Positions 1-5,626 of a DNA stretch of 8,103 nucleotides are shown here, piece by piece. Source of the stretch: DRGV01 sp018903055 [NCBI: bacterium] (GTDB lineage Bacteria; UBP18; UBA7526). The notes under the pieces are model-generated. The model saw only the letters and a program-made list of their open reading frames with translations, did no database searches and was not told the DNA's origin. Within the stretch, counting starts at the first letter, position 1; each line of letters starts with the position of its first letter. The DNA lies in assembly GCA_018903055.1 (NCBI GenBank), contig JAHIPW010000127.1:1-8103 (forward strand). Reading direction: 5' to 3'. The translations under genes were made by a program, and so were the position numbers.

Positions 1-249
1 TTCAATTAGGTCTGTCAATTTGCCTTGAGAGATACTCTCTGCCAGGGAATGCTCCTCAAAATAGATTCCCATCTCCTGGGCTTTCTTCTTCTTATTCCGG
101 ACATAGATCAGAGAGGCCGGGTCCTCCCCTATCCTGATAACCGCCACTCCAGGACTAATCCCTTTTCCTTTCAGTTCCTCTACTTTTAAAGAGAGTTCTT
201 TTTGGACCTCCTGGGCGATCCTCTTCCCATCCAGAATTACAGCACCCAT
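1..249 (-). CDS. folD: FolD, methylenetetrahydrofolate dehydrogenase/cyclohydrolase, N-terminal part (cut by window edge)
   Basis: This is the first 83 codons of FolD, the cytosolic bifunctional enzyme that oxidises 5,10-methylene-THF to methenyl-THF with NADP and hydrolyses it to 10-formyl-THF. The translation opens MGAVILDGKRIAQEVQKEL. It then shows the family signature: VIRIGEDPAS at about residues 37-46, followed by Y49-V-R-N-K53, where the Tyr and Lys match the conserved active-site pair of the YVxxK motif. The NADP-binding domain lies beyond position 1. The ATG at 249 is chosen because a good Shine-Dalgarno (GGAGG) sits 7 nt upstream and the N-terminus matches the usual FolD start. It follows ymdB by only 24 nt and is probably in the same transcript. 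With ygfA upstream, it makes a second folate one-carbon enzyme in the cluster. Identification is firm; only completeness is unknown. Confidence 0.95.
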   Translation of the reverse strand, partial: MGAVILDGKRIAQEVQKELSLKVEELKGKGISPGVAVIRIGEDPASLIYVRNKKKKAQEMGIYFEEHSLAESISQGKLTDLIE

Positions 250-265
250 CTCTTCTCCTCCACTC

Positions 266-289
266 TCACTTTCTCACTTTCCCACTTTC
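266..289. repeat. Octamer tandem repeat across the ymdB stop codon
   Basis: Three 8-bp units (tcactttc, tcactttc, ccactttc on the plus strand; GAAAGTGR on the minus strand) lie end to end. They encode the last residues of YmdB, contain its TGA stop, and end just before the Shine-Dalgarno of folD. The period is the same as that of the repeat inside pheT at 7270-7304, although the sequence differs. Confidence 0.75.
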
Positions 290-1059
290 TCCTGAATTCT
301 CCTTATTCCTTCTGCCTTCCCCGTCTTATTATCTACGGTAATTATTGCTCCCTGGAGGTAAATATTTTTCTTCTCGACCTCAAACCTAATCGGTATCTGG
401 GATAAGAACCTCTTTAGAGCAATCTCGGTCTTTATCCCAATCACAGAGTTAAGGGAGCCCACCATCCCCAAATCTGTGATATAGGCCGTCCCCTTGGGCA
501 GAACTCTTTCGTCTGCGGTGGGAATATGGGTATGGGTCCCCACTACGGCGCTTACCCTTCCATCGAGATACCAGCCCATAGCTGTCTTCTCGCTAGTAAT
601 CTCACCATGTATATCGACGATGATGATCTTGGTCTTCCTGGATAGCTTTTCAATCTCTTCATCTGCCTTTCTGAAGGGGCAGTCTAACTCGGCTAAGAAG
701 ACTCTCCCCATAAGGTTTAGAACCCCAACTTTTTCTTCTTTTCCTATGGAAAAGATGCAGGAGCCTTTCCCCGGAACTAGGGGGGGATAGTTTGCCGGCC
801 TTAAGAGACGGGGATCCTTATCCAGGGTCTCATAGATCTCCTTATGTTTCCAGACGTGATTCCCGCTAGTGATAACATCGATGCCCAAGGAGTGGAGCTC
901 CTGGGTGATCTGGGGAGTGATTCCCATACCCCCGGCAGCATTCTCACCATTAGCGATCACCATATCGAGTTTATGCTCTCTCTTCAATCGAGGAAGAATA
1001 TCAGCAACTGCTCTTCTTCCCGGCTTTCCAATGATATCTCCAATAACTAAGATGTTCAC
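274..1059 (-). CDS. ymdB: YmdB/TIGR00282-family metallophosphoesterase (2',3'-cyclic nucleotide phosphodiesterase type)
   Basis: This 261-aa cytosolic enzyme belongs to the YmdB family of dinuclear-metal phosphoesterases; the Bacillus subtilis member acts on 2',3'-cyclic nucleotides and influences biofilm and motility decisions. The metal-binding signature is complete: GDI with D8, GENAAGG with E39 and N40, SGNHVW with N67 and H68, DIHGE with H151, and GTHTHIPTAD with H176 and H178. Length is normal for the family (about 260 aa). The start is GTG at 1059, since MNILVIGDIIG is the canonical N-terminus and a purine-rich GGGGG lies 5 nt upstream. It lies downstream of rny after a 296-bp repeat-filled gap; rny-ymdB adjacency is widespread and suggests a link to RNA turnover. 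The C-terminal EKVGK comes from an octamer repeat. The biological substrate in this organism is not deducible from sequence. Confidence 0.95.
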   Translation of the reverse strand: MNILVIGDIIGKPGRRAVADILPRLKREHKLDMVIANGENAAGGMGITPQITQELHSLGIDVITSGNHVWKHKEIYETLDKDPRLLRPANYPPLVPGKGSCIFSIGKEEKVGVLNLMGRVFLAELDCPFRKADEEIEKLSRKTKIIIVDIHGEITSEKTAMGWYLDGRVSAVVGTHTHIPTADERVLPKGTAYITDLGMVGSLNSVIGIKTEIALKRFLSQIPIRFEVEKKNIYLQGAIITVDNKTGKAEGIRRIQEKVGK

Positions 1060-1109
1060 ATCATCCCCCAGCAGTAAAAGATTACGTCAAACGGTTGCCC
1101 TTCACTTCG

Positions 1110-1207
1110 TTTCTCTCGATCCCGAGGATCTTCGAGATCCGAGGGGCAGGATACCTCGCCGAAGTGCCCCTCTGGGATCTCGCAGATCCCATCGGGATTG
1201 AGAGAAA
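1110..1207. repeat. 98-bp imperfect palindrome (long hairpin element)
   Basis: Two arms of about 40 nt are almost perfectly complementary around a 16-nt loop at 1149-1164. Paired blocks are 1110-1117/1200-1207, 1119-1125/1192-1198, 1126-1131/1184-1189, 1133-1140/1175-1182 and 1141-1148/1165-1172, giving 37 pairs. They are broken only by a G/T and a T/C mismatch and two 2-nt bulges. A 7-bp direct repeat (cggttgc) occurs outside it at 1092-1098 and 1232-1238. It could be a small non-autonomous mobile element, a REP-like sequence, or a transcript-stabilising or attenuating hairpin between rny and ymdB. Confidence 0.85.
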
Positions 1208-1273
1208 GTATCCCGAGCCAACGGCGAGGGGCGGTTGCGCAATTCGTCTCGGTTATCGTCAATCGTCATACGT

Positions 1274-1299
1274 AAAAGAAAAAAATCTTTCAACAAAGA
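1274..1299 (-). terminator. Weak hairpin plus T-run downstream of rny
   Basis: On the minus strand a 5-bp stem (TCTTT/AAAGA, loop GTTG) is followed by T7-C-T4. The tail is convincing but the stem is AT-only except for one pair, so it is at best a partial intrinsic terminator between rny and ymdB. It could also be fortuitous low-complexity sequence. Confidence 0.3.
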
Positions 1300-1353
1300 C
1301 GTAACCGATAAACGTAAGACGAAACGAGCTTCGTAACCGATAGACGATAAACG
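1300..1353. repeat. Short interspersed repeats directly after the rny stop
   Basis: The motif cgtaaccgat occurs at 1300-1309 and 1332-1341, and gataaacg at 1307-1314 and 1346-1353. Looser relatives (ggttatcgtc, aatcgtcatacg) continue to about 1244. The tract begins two bases after the rny stop codon. It resembles the other AT-rich repeat tracts in the window in style but not in sequence. Confidence 0.6.
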
Positions 1354-1355
1354 AG

Positions 1356-2930
1356 TTACTTGGCGTATTCTACGGCCCTCTTTTCCCGGATAACGGTCAC
1401 CTTTATCTGTCCCGGATATTCTAACTCTTTCTCAATCTTCTTGCTTATATCCCTTGCTAACTGGACCGCCTGAGCATCACTGACCTTGTCTGTTTCCACC
1501 ATAATCCTTATCTCTCTTCCGGCCTGAATACAATAGGATTTTTGAATCCCGGAAAAGGACTCAGCGATATTCTCCAATCTTTCCAGCCTCTTGACATATT
1601 TCTCCAGGGTCTCTCTTCTTACCCCTGGTCGGGAGGCAGATATGGCGTCTGCTGCTAAGACTAAAACTGCTTCTACGCTTTTAGGTTCTACTTCCTCATG
1701 ATGACTGGCGATGGCCTGAATGACTAATGGAGACTCCTGATATCTTCTTGCCAGATCTGCTCCAATCCGGGCATGGGTTCCCTCCACCTCATGGTCTACT
1801 GCTTTCCCTATGTCATGGAGTAGGCCGGCTCTTTTGGCTATTCCTACATCTGCCCCCAGTTCGGTAGCCAGCATCCCGGCAAGATAGGCAACCTCCTTGG
1901 AATGTTCTAAGACATTCTGACCATAGCTCGTCCGGTATTTCAACCTTCCCAGGAGGCGAATCTCCTCTGGATGGAGATTTCTCACCCCCACTTCAATGGC
2001 CGTTTCTCCCCCTATCTTCCTGATGGTGGATTCCATCTCCCTCTTTGCCTTGGCCACCGTCTCTTCAATCCGCGTGGGCTGAATCCGGCCATCAGCGATC
2101 AATTTCTCCAGGGCAATTTTGGCGATCTGTCTTCTTACGGGATCGAAGCCGGAGAGGACCACCGCCTCCGGGGTATCATCAACGATGAGGTCGATTCCCG
2201 TTGCGGCTTCAAAGGCCCTGATATTCCTTCCTTCTCTACCAATGATCCTTCCCTTCATCTCATCTGAGGGAAGGGATACCGTGGAGACCGTGGTCTCTGC
2301 AGTATACTCTGGGGCACATCTCTGGATGGCGGTGGAGATGATCTCTCTTGCTTTCCTATCCGCTTCCTCTCTTGCCCGATCTTGAGCCTCCTTGATTACC
2401 ATCGCCTGTTCCTGGGTCATCTCTTTCTTTAGATTAGCAAGGAGCATCCCCTTTGCCTCATCTCTGGTTAGTCCGGACAGTCTCTCCAGATTCCTTCTCT
2501 CTTCTTCTAAAATAGCCTTCAGGCCCTCTTCCTTTAAAGCAAGAGACTTTTCCCTTGCTAAGAGTTGATTGTTCTTGAGGTTAAGGACCTTCTCCTCCTT
2601 CTCCAGTAGATCGACCTTGCGATTTAGTTCTTCTTCTTTTTTGGCAAATTCTCGAGAAAGCCTCTCTATCTCCTGACGCCTCTTCTGTGTTTTCTTTTCA
2701 AATTCTATCTCTCGTTTGTAAGAAACATCCTTTGCCTCCAGCAAGGCCTCTCTCTTCTTAGTCTCTGCCTCCTTCTTCGCCCCTTCTAAAATCTTTTCTG
2801 CTTCTTTCTTAGCTGCTCCCAAGCGCACCTGAGTGATCTTCTGTCCAATTAAAAATCCTACCAATAAAGCCCCTATTAGGCAGAGAAATAAGGCTAAAGC
2901 AGCACCTATAAATTCTAAAGAAATAGCCAT
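1356..2930 (-). CDS. rny: Ribonuclease Y, membrane-anchored endoribonuclease
   Basis: RNase Y starts bulk mRNA decay and processing at the inner face of the membrane. The 524-aa product has the full family layout. There is an N-terminal membrane anchor at about residues 5-29, then a long charged coiled coil at about 36-200. A KH RNA-binding domain follows, with the [15 protein letters not shown] core at 227-241. The HD domain has H343, the H372-D373 pair in LLHDIGKA, H380, H386, H410 and H411, and D428 in AADAIS. Length is typical (about 510-530). The ATG at 2930 has a strong AGGAGG six bases upstream, the best ribosome binding site in the window. It follows ygfA after a 194-bp repeat region and precedes ymdB. 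No key residue appears missing. Confidence 0.98.
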   Translation of the reverse strand: MAISLEFIGAALALFLCLIGALLVGFLIGQKITQVRLGAAKKEAEKILEGAKKEAETKKREALLEAKDVSYKREIEFEKKTQKRRQEIERLSREFAKKEEELNRKVDLLEKEEKVLNLKNNQLLAREKSLALKEEGLKAILEEERRNLERLSGLTRDEAKGMLLANLKKEMTQEQAMVIKEAQDRAREEADRKAREIISTAIQRCAPEYTAETTVSTVSLPSDEMKGRIIGREGRNIRAFEAATGIDLIVDDTPEAVVLSGFDPVRRQIAKIALEKLIADGRIQPTRIEETVAKAKREMESTIRKIGGETAIEVGVRNLHPEEIRLLGRLKYRTSYGQNVLEHSKEVAYLAGMLATELGADVGIAKRAGLLHDIGKAVDHEVEGTHARIGADLARRYQESPLVIQAIASHHEEVEPKSVEAVLVLAADAISASRPGVRRETLEKYVKRLERLENIAESFSGIQKSYCIQAGREIRIMVETDKVSDAQAVQLARDISKKIEKELEYPGQIKVTVIREKRAVEYAK

Positions 2931-2948
2931 CTATCTCCTCCTTTTCAT

Positions 2949-3067
2949 CACAGATTGACACAGATTGATTATTCACCCCGTTAGAGGCAGGTCGCCCCAA
3001 GGCGGCCGTAGCCGTGCCTTCGGCAGGGCAGCCTCTAACGGGGCAGAGATTTCCACAGATCACAGAT
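2949..3067. repeat. CACAGAT direct repeats on both sides of a palindrome
   Basis: Copies of cacagat(t) lie at 2949-2956, 2959-2966, 3054-3060 and 3061-3067, two on each side of the 68-bp palindrome at 2976-3043. On the transcribed strand they read ATCTGTG. Their placement suggests that the palindrome entered a pre-existing repeat tract. Confidence 0.7.
2976..3043. repeat. 68-bp palindromic element with two internal hairpins
   Basis: A perfect 13-bp inverted repeat (CCCCGTTAGAGGC at 2976-2988 and its complement at 3031-3043) encloses 42 bp. That interior contains two further hairpins: 2991-2996/3001-3006 with loop CCAA, and 3015-3018/3022-3025 with loop TTC. The whole can fold as a three-way junction on either strand. 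It is much richer in GC than the sequence around it. It lies in the 5' leader of rny and could act as an RNA structure there or be a small mobile repeat. Confidence 0.85.
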
Positions 3068-3086
3068 AACGAAAACAATAATTAGT

Positions 3087-3148
3087 ATTCGTGTAAGTTC
3101 GTGTTTTGTTTATTGCGTTCTTATCTAATAGTTCGCGTTTATTCGTGT
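3087..3148. repeat. RTTCGYGT repeat tract overlapping the ygfA 3' end
   Basis: Related octamers occur at 3087-3094 (attcgtgt), 3097-3104 (gttcgtgt), 3131-3138 (gttcgcgt) and 3141-3148 (attcgtgt). The last two lie within ygfA and encode its final residues (about 190-195); the stop codon at 3127-3125 is inside the tract. Confidence 0.65.
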
Positions 3149-3715
3149 GTTCGCAATGATTTGCGTCTCTGTTATCACCCTAGAGACCCTTCTATCATGT
3201 TTCTCACTGGGGATATTTTTCACAACCTGAAAGTCGTATGCTAGTCCAACCAATGAGATCCTTTCGAGAATCTTTCTTAAGAAGCGATCGTAGTATCCCT
3301 TCCCATATCCTATCCTTCCTCCTTTCAGGTCGAAAGCAATGCCCGGAAGGATGATTAGGTCGATCTCCTGCGGTGAAATTTTTTTGAAAGATACTTCTTT
3401 CGGCTCCAGAAGCCCGAATATTCCTTTTTCTACATCCTTCTCCAGGTCTTTGATCTCGCCTAAGTAAATCTCCCTTCCTCTTACTTTAGGAAGGAGGACC
3501 CTCTTTCCTTCCCGAAGAGCCTCCTCCATCATCTCCCTTGTCTCTACCTCACTTCCCTTTGAGTAGTAGAAGAGGATGGTATGGGCTTTTTTAAACTCAT
3601 TCAGAGAGAAGAGCCTCTCTCTTATTCTTTGACTCTTCTTTCTCCTTGAATCTTCTGGTTCTTTATTCCTTCTCTTTAATATCCTCTTTCTTAAGGATTC
3701 CCTCGCCGCTAACAA
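3125..3715 (-). CDS. ygfA: 5-formyltetrahydrofolate cyclo-ligase (methenyl-THF synthetase)
   Basis: This cytosolic enzyme converts 5-formyl-THF to 5,10-methenyl-THF at the cost of ATP, returning a storage or inhibitory folate to the active pool that FolD also handles. The 196-aa protein shows the family features. LRKRILKRR at residues 8-16 is the basic N-terminal motif, followed by HTILFYYSKGSEVET at about 45-59. The signature PGIAFDLKGGRIGYGKGYYD lies at about 124-143, and EKHDRRVSRVITE near the end. The start is TTG at 3715, because no ATG lies upstream of the conserved LRK motif. It overlaps the rarA end by 53 bp, so the two are probably translationally coupled. The last six or so residues are encoded by a repeat tract and lack family similarity. 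It is also called fau. Confidence 0.95.
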   Translation of the reverse strand: MLAARESLRKRILKRRNKEPEDSRRKKSQRIRERLFSLNEFKKAHTILFYYSKGSEVETREMMEEALREGKRVLLPKVRGREIYLGEIKDLEKDVEKGIFGLLEPKEVSFKKISPQEIDLIILPGIAFDLKGGRIGYGKGYYDRFLRKILERISLVGLAYDFQVVKNIPSEKHDRRVSRVITETQIIANTRINANY

Positions 3716-5012
3716 TTCTTTCCCACTCCTCCAATCTCGCTTTTATCTTTGTTTCATATCCTATATTCTTCGGCTCGTAATATCTTACCTTCGTAGGAAG
3801 ATACTTCTGTTTGACATACCCTTTCTCATATTCATGGGCATACTTATATCCCTTCCCATAACCTAACTTCTCTGCCCCCGGATAATGAGTATCCTTGAGA
3901 TACTTGGGCACCTGAAGGGTCCTTCTCTCCTCAACATCCTTCAGGGCCTTCTCAATGCCCAGATAACAGGCATTGGACTTGGGAGCCGTGGCTACATAGA
4001 CCGCTGCCTGGGCTAAGGGAATCCGGGCTTCGGGTAAACCGATGGCCTCTGCCGCCCCGAAGGCCGCCTGGGCTAAGACCAGAGCCTGGGGATCGGCATT
4101 CCCCACATCCTCACTGGCACAGATAACGATCCGGCGGGCAATGAACCTGGGATCCTCCCCAGCAGCAATCATCTTGGCCAGCCAGTATAATGTAGCATCA
4201 GGATCAGAGCCCCTCATACTTTTAATGAGGGCGGATATGGTATCGTAGTGCTCGTCCTCACCTCTATCATACCTCAGCGCCTTCTTCTGAATGGACTCCT
4301 GAGCCACGTCAAGATTGAAATCAATTATTTCTTCCTTACCTGGTTTGGTAGTCATGACCCCCAGCTCTAAGGCATTCAAGGCCTTTCGGGCATCTCCGTC
4401 ACAGTAGGTAGCCAGGTGCTTCAAGGCCTCTTTGCCCATCCTTACCTGGTAGCCTTCCAGCCCCTCCTTTAAGGCCCTCCTTACAATCTTTTCAACATCC
4501 TTTTTCTTTAAGGGCTTAAACTCAAAGACCAAGGAACGAGAGAGAAGAGCTTTAATGACAGAAAAGTAGGGGTTATGGATGGTGGCCCCGATCAAGATAA
4601 TGACCCCCTCCTCTACATGAGGAAGCAGAGTATCCTGCTGGGCCTTATTGAAGCGATGGATCTCGTCAATGAACAGAGTAGTCTTCTTCTCATACATAGC
4701 TCGTCTATTTCTTGCCTGGGCGACAACCTTTCTGATTTCCCCTACCCCACAGGTGGTAGCATTGAGATATTCAAAGTGAGACTCTGTCTTCTGAGCAACA
4801 ACATGGGCAAGAGCGCTCTTTCCTGTTCCGGGAGGTCCCCAGAAGATAGCAGAGTTTATCCTATCCGCTTCTATCGCTCGATATAGTAATTTTCCCTTAG
4901 AGAGAATATGCTCCTGGCCAACGAATTCGCTCAAATCCTTAGGCCTCATCCTCAGAGCCAGAGGGGCTTCTTCAAAAATCTTCTTATTCCCCTTCTCCTC
5001 AAAGAGATCCAT
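3663..5012 (-). CDS. rarA: RarA (MgsA) clamp-loader-like AAA+ ATPase for replication-fork maintenance
   Basis: RarA is a conserved DNA-dependent AAA+ ATPase that acts at stalled or gapped replication forks together with SSB. The 449-aa product has Walker A GPPGTGKS at 59-66, Walker B LFIDEIHRF at 113-121, sensor 1 in GAT at about 142-144, and an arginine finger in LLSRS at about 157-160. Sensor 2 is in GDARKALN near R209. The helical and tetramerisation regions typical of the family follow, including MRGSDPDATLYWLAKM and ASEDVGNADPQAL. Length is normal (about 430-450). The ATG at 5012 starts MDLFEEKG and has only a weak GGGG upstream. It is the first ORF after 6S RNA and overlaps ygfA at its 3' end; readthrough from the 6S promoter is possible, since no other clear promoter is visible. 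Confidence 0.97.
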   Translation of the reverse strand: MDLFEEKGNKKIFEEAPLALRMRPKDLSEFVGQEHILSKGKLLYRAIEADRINSAIFWGPPGTGKSALAHVVAQKTESHFEYLNATTCGVGEIRKVVAQARNRRAMYEKKTTLFIDEIHRFNKAQQDTLLPHVEEGVIILIGATIHNPYFSVIKALLSRSLVFEFKPLKKKDVEKIVRRALKEGLEGYQVRMGKEALKHLATYCDGDARKALNALELGVMTTKPGKEEIIDFNLDVAQESIQKKALRYDRGEDEHYDTISALIKSMRGSDPDATLYWLAKMIAAGEDPRFIARRIVICASEDVGNADPQALVLAQAAFGAAEAIGLPEARIPLAQAAVYVATAPKSNACYLGIEKALKDVEERRTLQVPKYLKDTHYPGAEKLGYGKGYKYAHEYEKGYVKQKYLPTKVRYYEPKNIGYETKIKARLEEWERIVSGEGILKKEDIKEKE

Positions 5013-5044
5013 TTAAAACCCCATCTTGCAAGAATATTAAGATT

Positions 5045-5115
5045 CGTTTACCGTTTACCCGTCCCGACATCCGTCGGGACTGTTTACCGTTAACCGTAAA
5101 CCGTTAACTGTTAAC
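5045..5115. repeat. Heptamer repeat tract upstream of rarA
   Basis: Seven 7-bp units of the form YGTTWAC or its close relative CGTAAAC lie at 5045-5051, 5052-5058, 5081-5087, 5088-5094, 5095-5101, 5102-5108 and 5109-5115. Several contain the palindrome GTTAAC. The array is continuous except for a 22-bp interruption that carries a perfect hairpin. It sits between the 6S RNA terminator and the rarA start. Confidence 0.8.
5061..5080. repeat. Perfect 8-bp hairpin inserted in the heptamer tract
   Basis: GTCCCGAC and its exact complement GTCGGGAC flank a 4-base ATCC loop, interrupting the heptamer array between units 2 and 3. No T-run follows on the minus strand, so it does not look like a terminator. 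It resembles a small REP-like palindrome. Confidence 0.7.
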
Positions 5116-5133
5116 CCCTGTTCCTTATTGCCC

Positions 5134-5153
5134 AAAAATAAAGTTCCCCGCTC
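5134..5153 (-). terminator. Likely 3' end of 6S RNA
   Basis: The 3' arm of the 6S closing stem (GAGCGGGGAAC, 5153-5143) is followed on the minus strand by TTTATTTTT (5142-5134). The distant closing stem plus the T-rich run can serve as a terminator or processing end. The exact 3' end cannot be fixed from sequence. Confidence 0.5.
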
Positions 5154-5295
5154 AGGCCGTGTGTGGAAACTTTTGAATCGGCTTTACGCCAAGTGGGTAC
5201 CCTCTTCTGATAACCACAGTTATCAGAAAGTTAGGTTCCCAGTTTTGAAGTGTCGACTCAAAATTGTTGCCGCATCACGCGCTAGAGCAGGGAAC
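5134..5295 (-). ncRNA. ssrS: 6S RNA, regulator of RNA polymerase
   Basis: 6S RNA mimics an open promoter and sequesters the housekeeping RNA polymerase holoenzyme. The transcript folds as the expected long rod. An 11-bp closing stem pairs 5295-5285 with 5153-5143. After an irregular helix comes a 10-bp helix (UUUUGAGUCG at 5263-5254 with CGAUUCAAAA at 5180-5171). The central bubble is 12 nt on the 5' side (5253-5242) and 13 nt on the 3' side (5193-5181), and the 3' side can form a small GGC/GCC hairpin as in known 6S RNAs. Beyond it lie UGGGAACC/GGUACCCA (7 of 8 paired; 5241-5234 with 5201-5194) and a perfect 10-bp apical stem with a UGUG loop (5228-5219/5214-5205). Its place right after zapA matches the conserved zapA-ssrS-fau order. 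About 160 nt long, a little shorter than most. Confidence 0.88.
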
Positions 5296-5302
5296 TGATT
5301 AT

Positions 5303-5331
5303 AGTATATCACACTTTTTTTCAATTTGCAA
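5303..5331 (-). promoter_or_regulatory. Sigma-70-type promoter of 6S RNA
   Basis: On the minus strand TTGCAA (5331-5326) and TATACT (5308-5303) are separated by exactly 17 nt. The 6S closing stem begins 7 nt after the -10 box, at 5295, where transcription would be expected to start. The -35 box begins 8 nt after the zapA stop codon, so 6S RNA can be made independently of the upstream operon. Confidence 0.8.
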
Positions 5332-5338
5332 GTAAATC

Positions 5339-5626
5339 CTATCTCAATCCCTGTTCAAGAAGCTTAATCAGTTTCTTCTCTCTTTCGCTTGTTCTTTTGT
5401 GAGAGAGTTCAGTCTCTCCCTTTAGCTTATGAAGTTCATCTGCAATGTTCAATGCGGCTTTGACAGCAAGCTTAGCGGAAAGTACCTGAGAACCGGCAGG
5501 GGTTAGTTTTCTCATCTTGCCATCTACATATCGAGCCAACCTTTTAACGTACCTTTCCTCCTCGCCTCCTTCTACTCTTATGGGATAGCTGCTACCTAGG
5601 ACTTCTATCTTTATGGTCTTGGTCAT
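5339..5626 (-). CDS. zapA: ZapA, FtsZ-ring-associated cell division protein
   Basis: ZapA bundles FtsZ filaments and stabilises the Z-ring at midcell. The 95-aa product matches the family in length and layout. An N-terminal beta-rich head carries IKIEVLGSSYPIRVEGGEEE at about residues 5-24. RLARYVDGKMRKL at about 29-41 is next, followed by AVKAALNIADELHKLK at about 54-69, and then a charged coiled-coil tail to the C-terminus. The ATG at 5626 overlaps the stop of the 51-aa coiled-coil ORF upstream by 4 bp (ATGA), indicating coupled translation. A 6S RNA promoter starts right after its stop codon. The zapA-6S RNA-fau arrangement is widely conserved in Proteobacteria and supports both calls. Confidence 0.93.
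   Translation of the reverse strand: MTKTIKIEVLGSSYPIRVEGGEEERYVKRLARYVDGKMRKLTPAGSQVLSAKLAVKAALNIADELHKLKGETELSHKRTSEREKKLIKLLEQGLR

Larger units (their letters stand above)
1060..1355. other. 296-bp gap between rny and ymdB, filled with repeats
   Basis: No credible gene is present; small ORFs here are byproducts of the palindrome. Going with transcription, the gap holds a tract of short CGTTACG/CGTTTATCG-like repeats, a T-rich run, GC-rich sequence, a 98-bp imperfect palindrome, and finally the ymdB ribosome binding site. I see no convincing sigma-70 promoter in it. Confidence 0.7.

Noticed and set aside
494-790. 98-aa plus-strand ORF opposite ymdB
   Set aside because: It is antisense to a gene with full family motifs, has no recognisable domain, and reads as a shadow of ymdB codon bias.
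869-1201. 110-aa plus-strand ORF running into the palindrome
   Set aside because: Half is antisense to ymdB and half is palindrome sequence; no ribosome binding site or recognisable protein similarity.
1056-1262. Minus-strand ORF of 68 aa in the rny-ymdB gap, ending at the ymdB start
   Set aside because: It translates the 98-bp palindrome and repeats; composition is repeat-like (RDP, PRD strings) and its end merely overlaps the ymdB ribosome binding site.
2809-3078. 89-aa minus-strand ORF upstream of and overlapping rny
   Set aside because: It reads through the palindromic element and the rny 5' end in another frame, with no start signal and no family features.
5013-5042. Separate promoter for rarA (TAATAT-like box near 5033)
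   Set aside because: No acceptable -35 hexamer at 16-18 nt upstream; the match is to AT-rich sequence alone.
5061-5080. Rho-independent terminator upstream of rarA
   Set aside because: No T-run follows the hairpin on either strand; it sits inside the heptamer repeats instead.
5045-5115. Possible CRISPR array
   Set aside because: Units are 7 bp and adjacent, without spacers of constant length and without cas genes.
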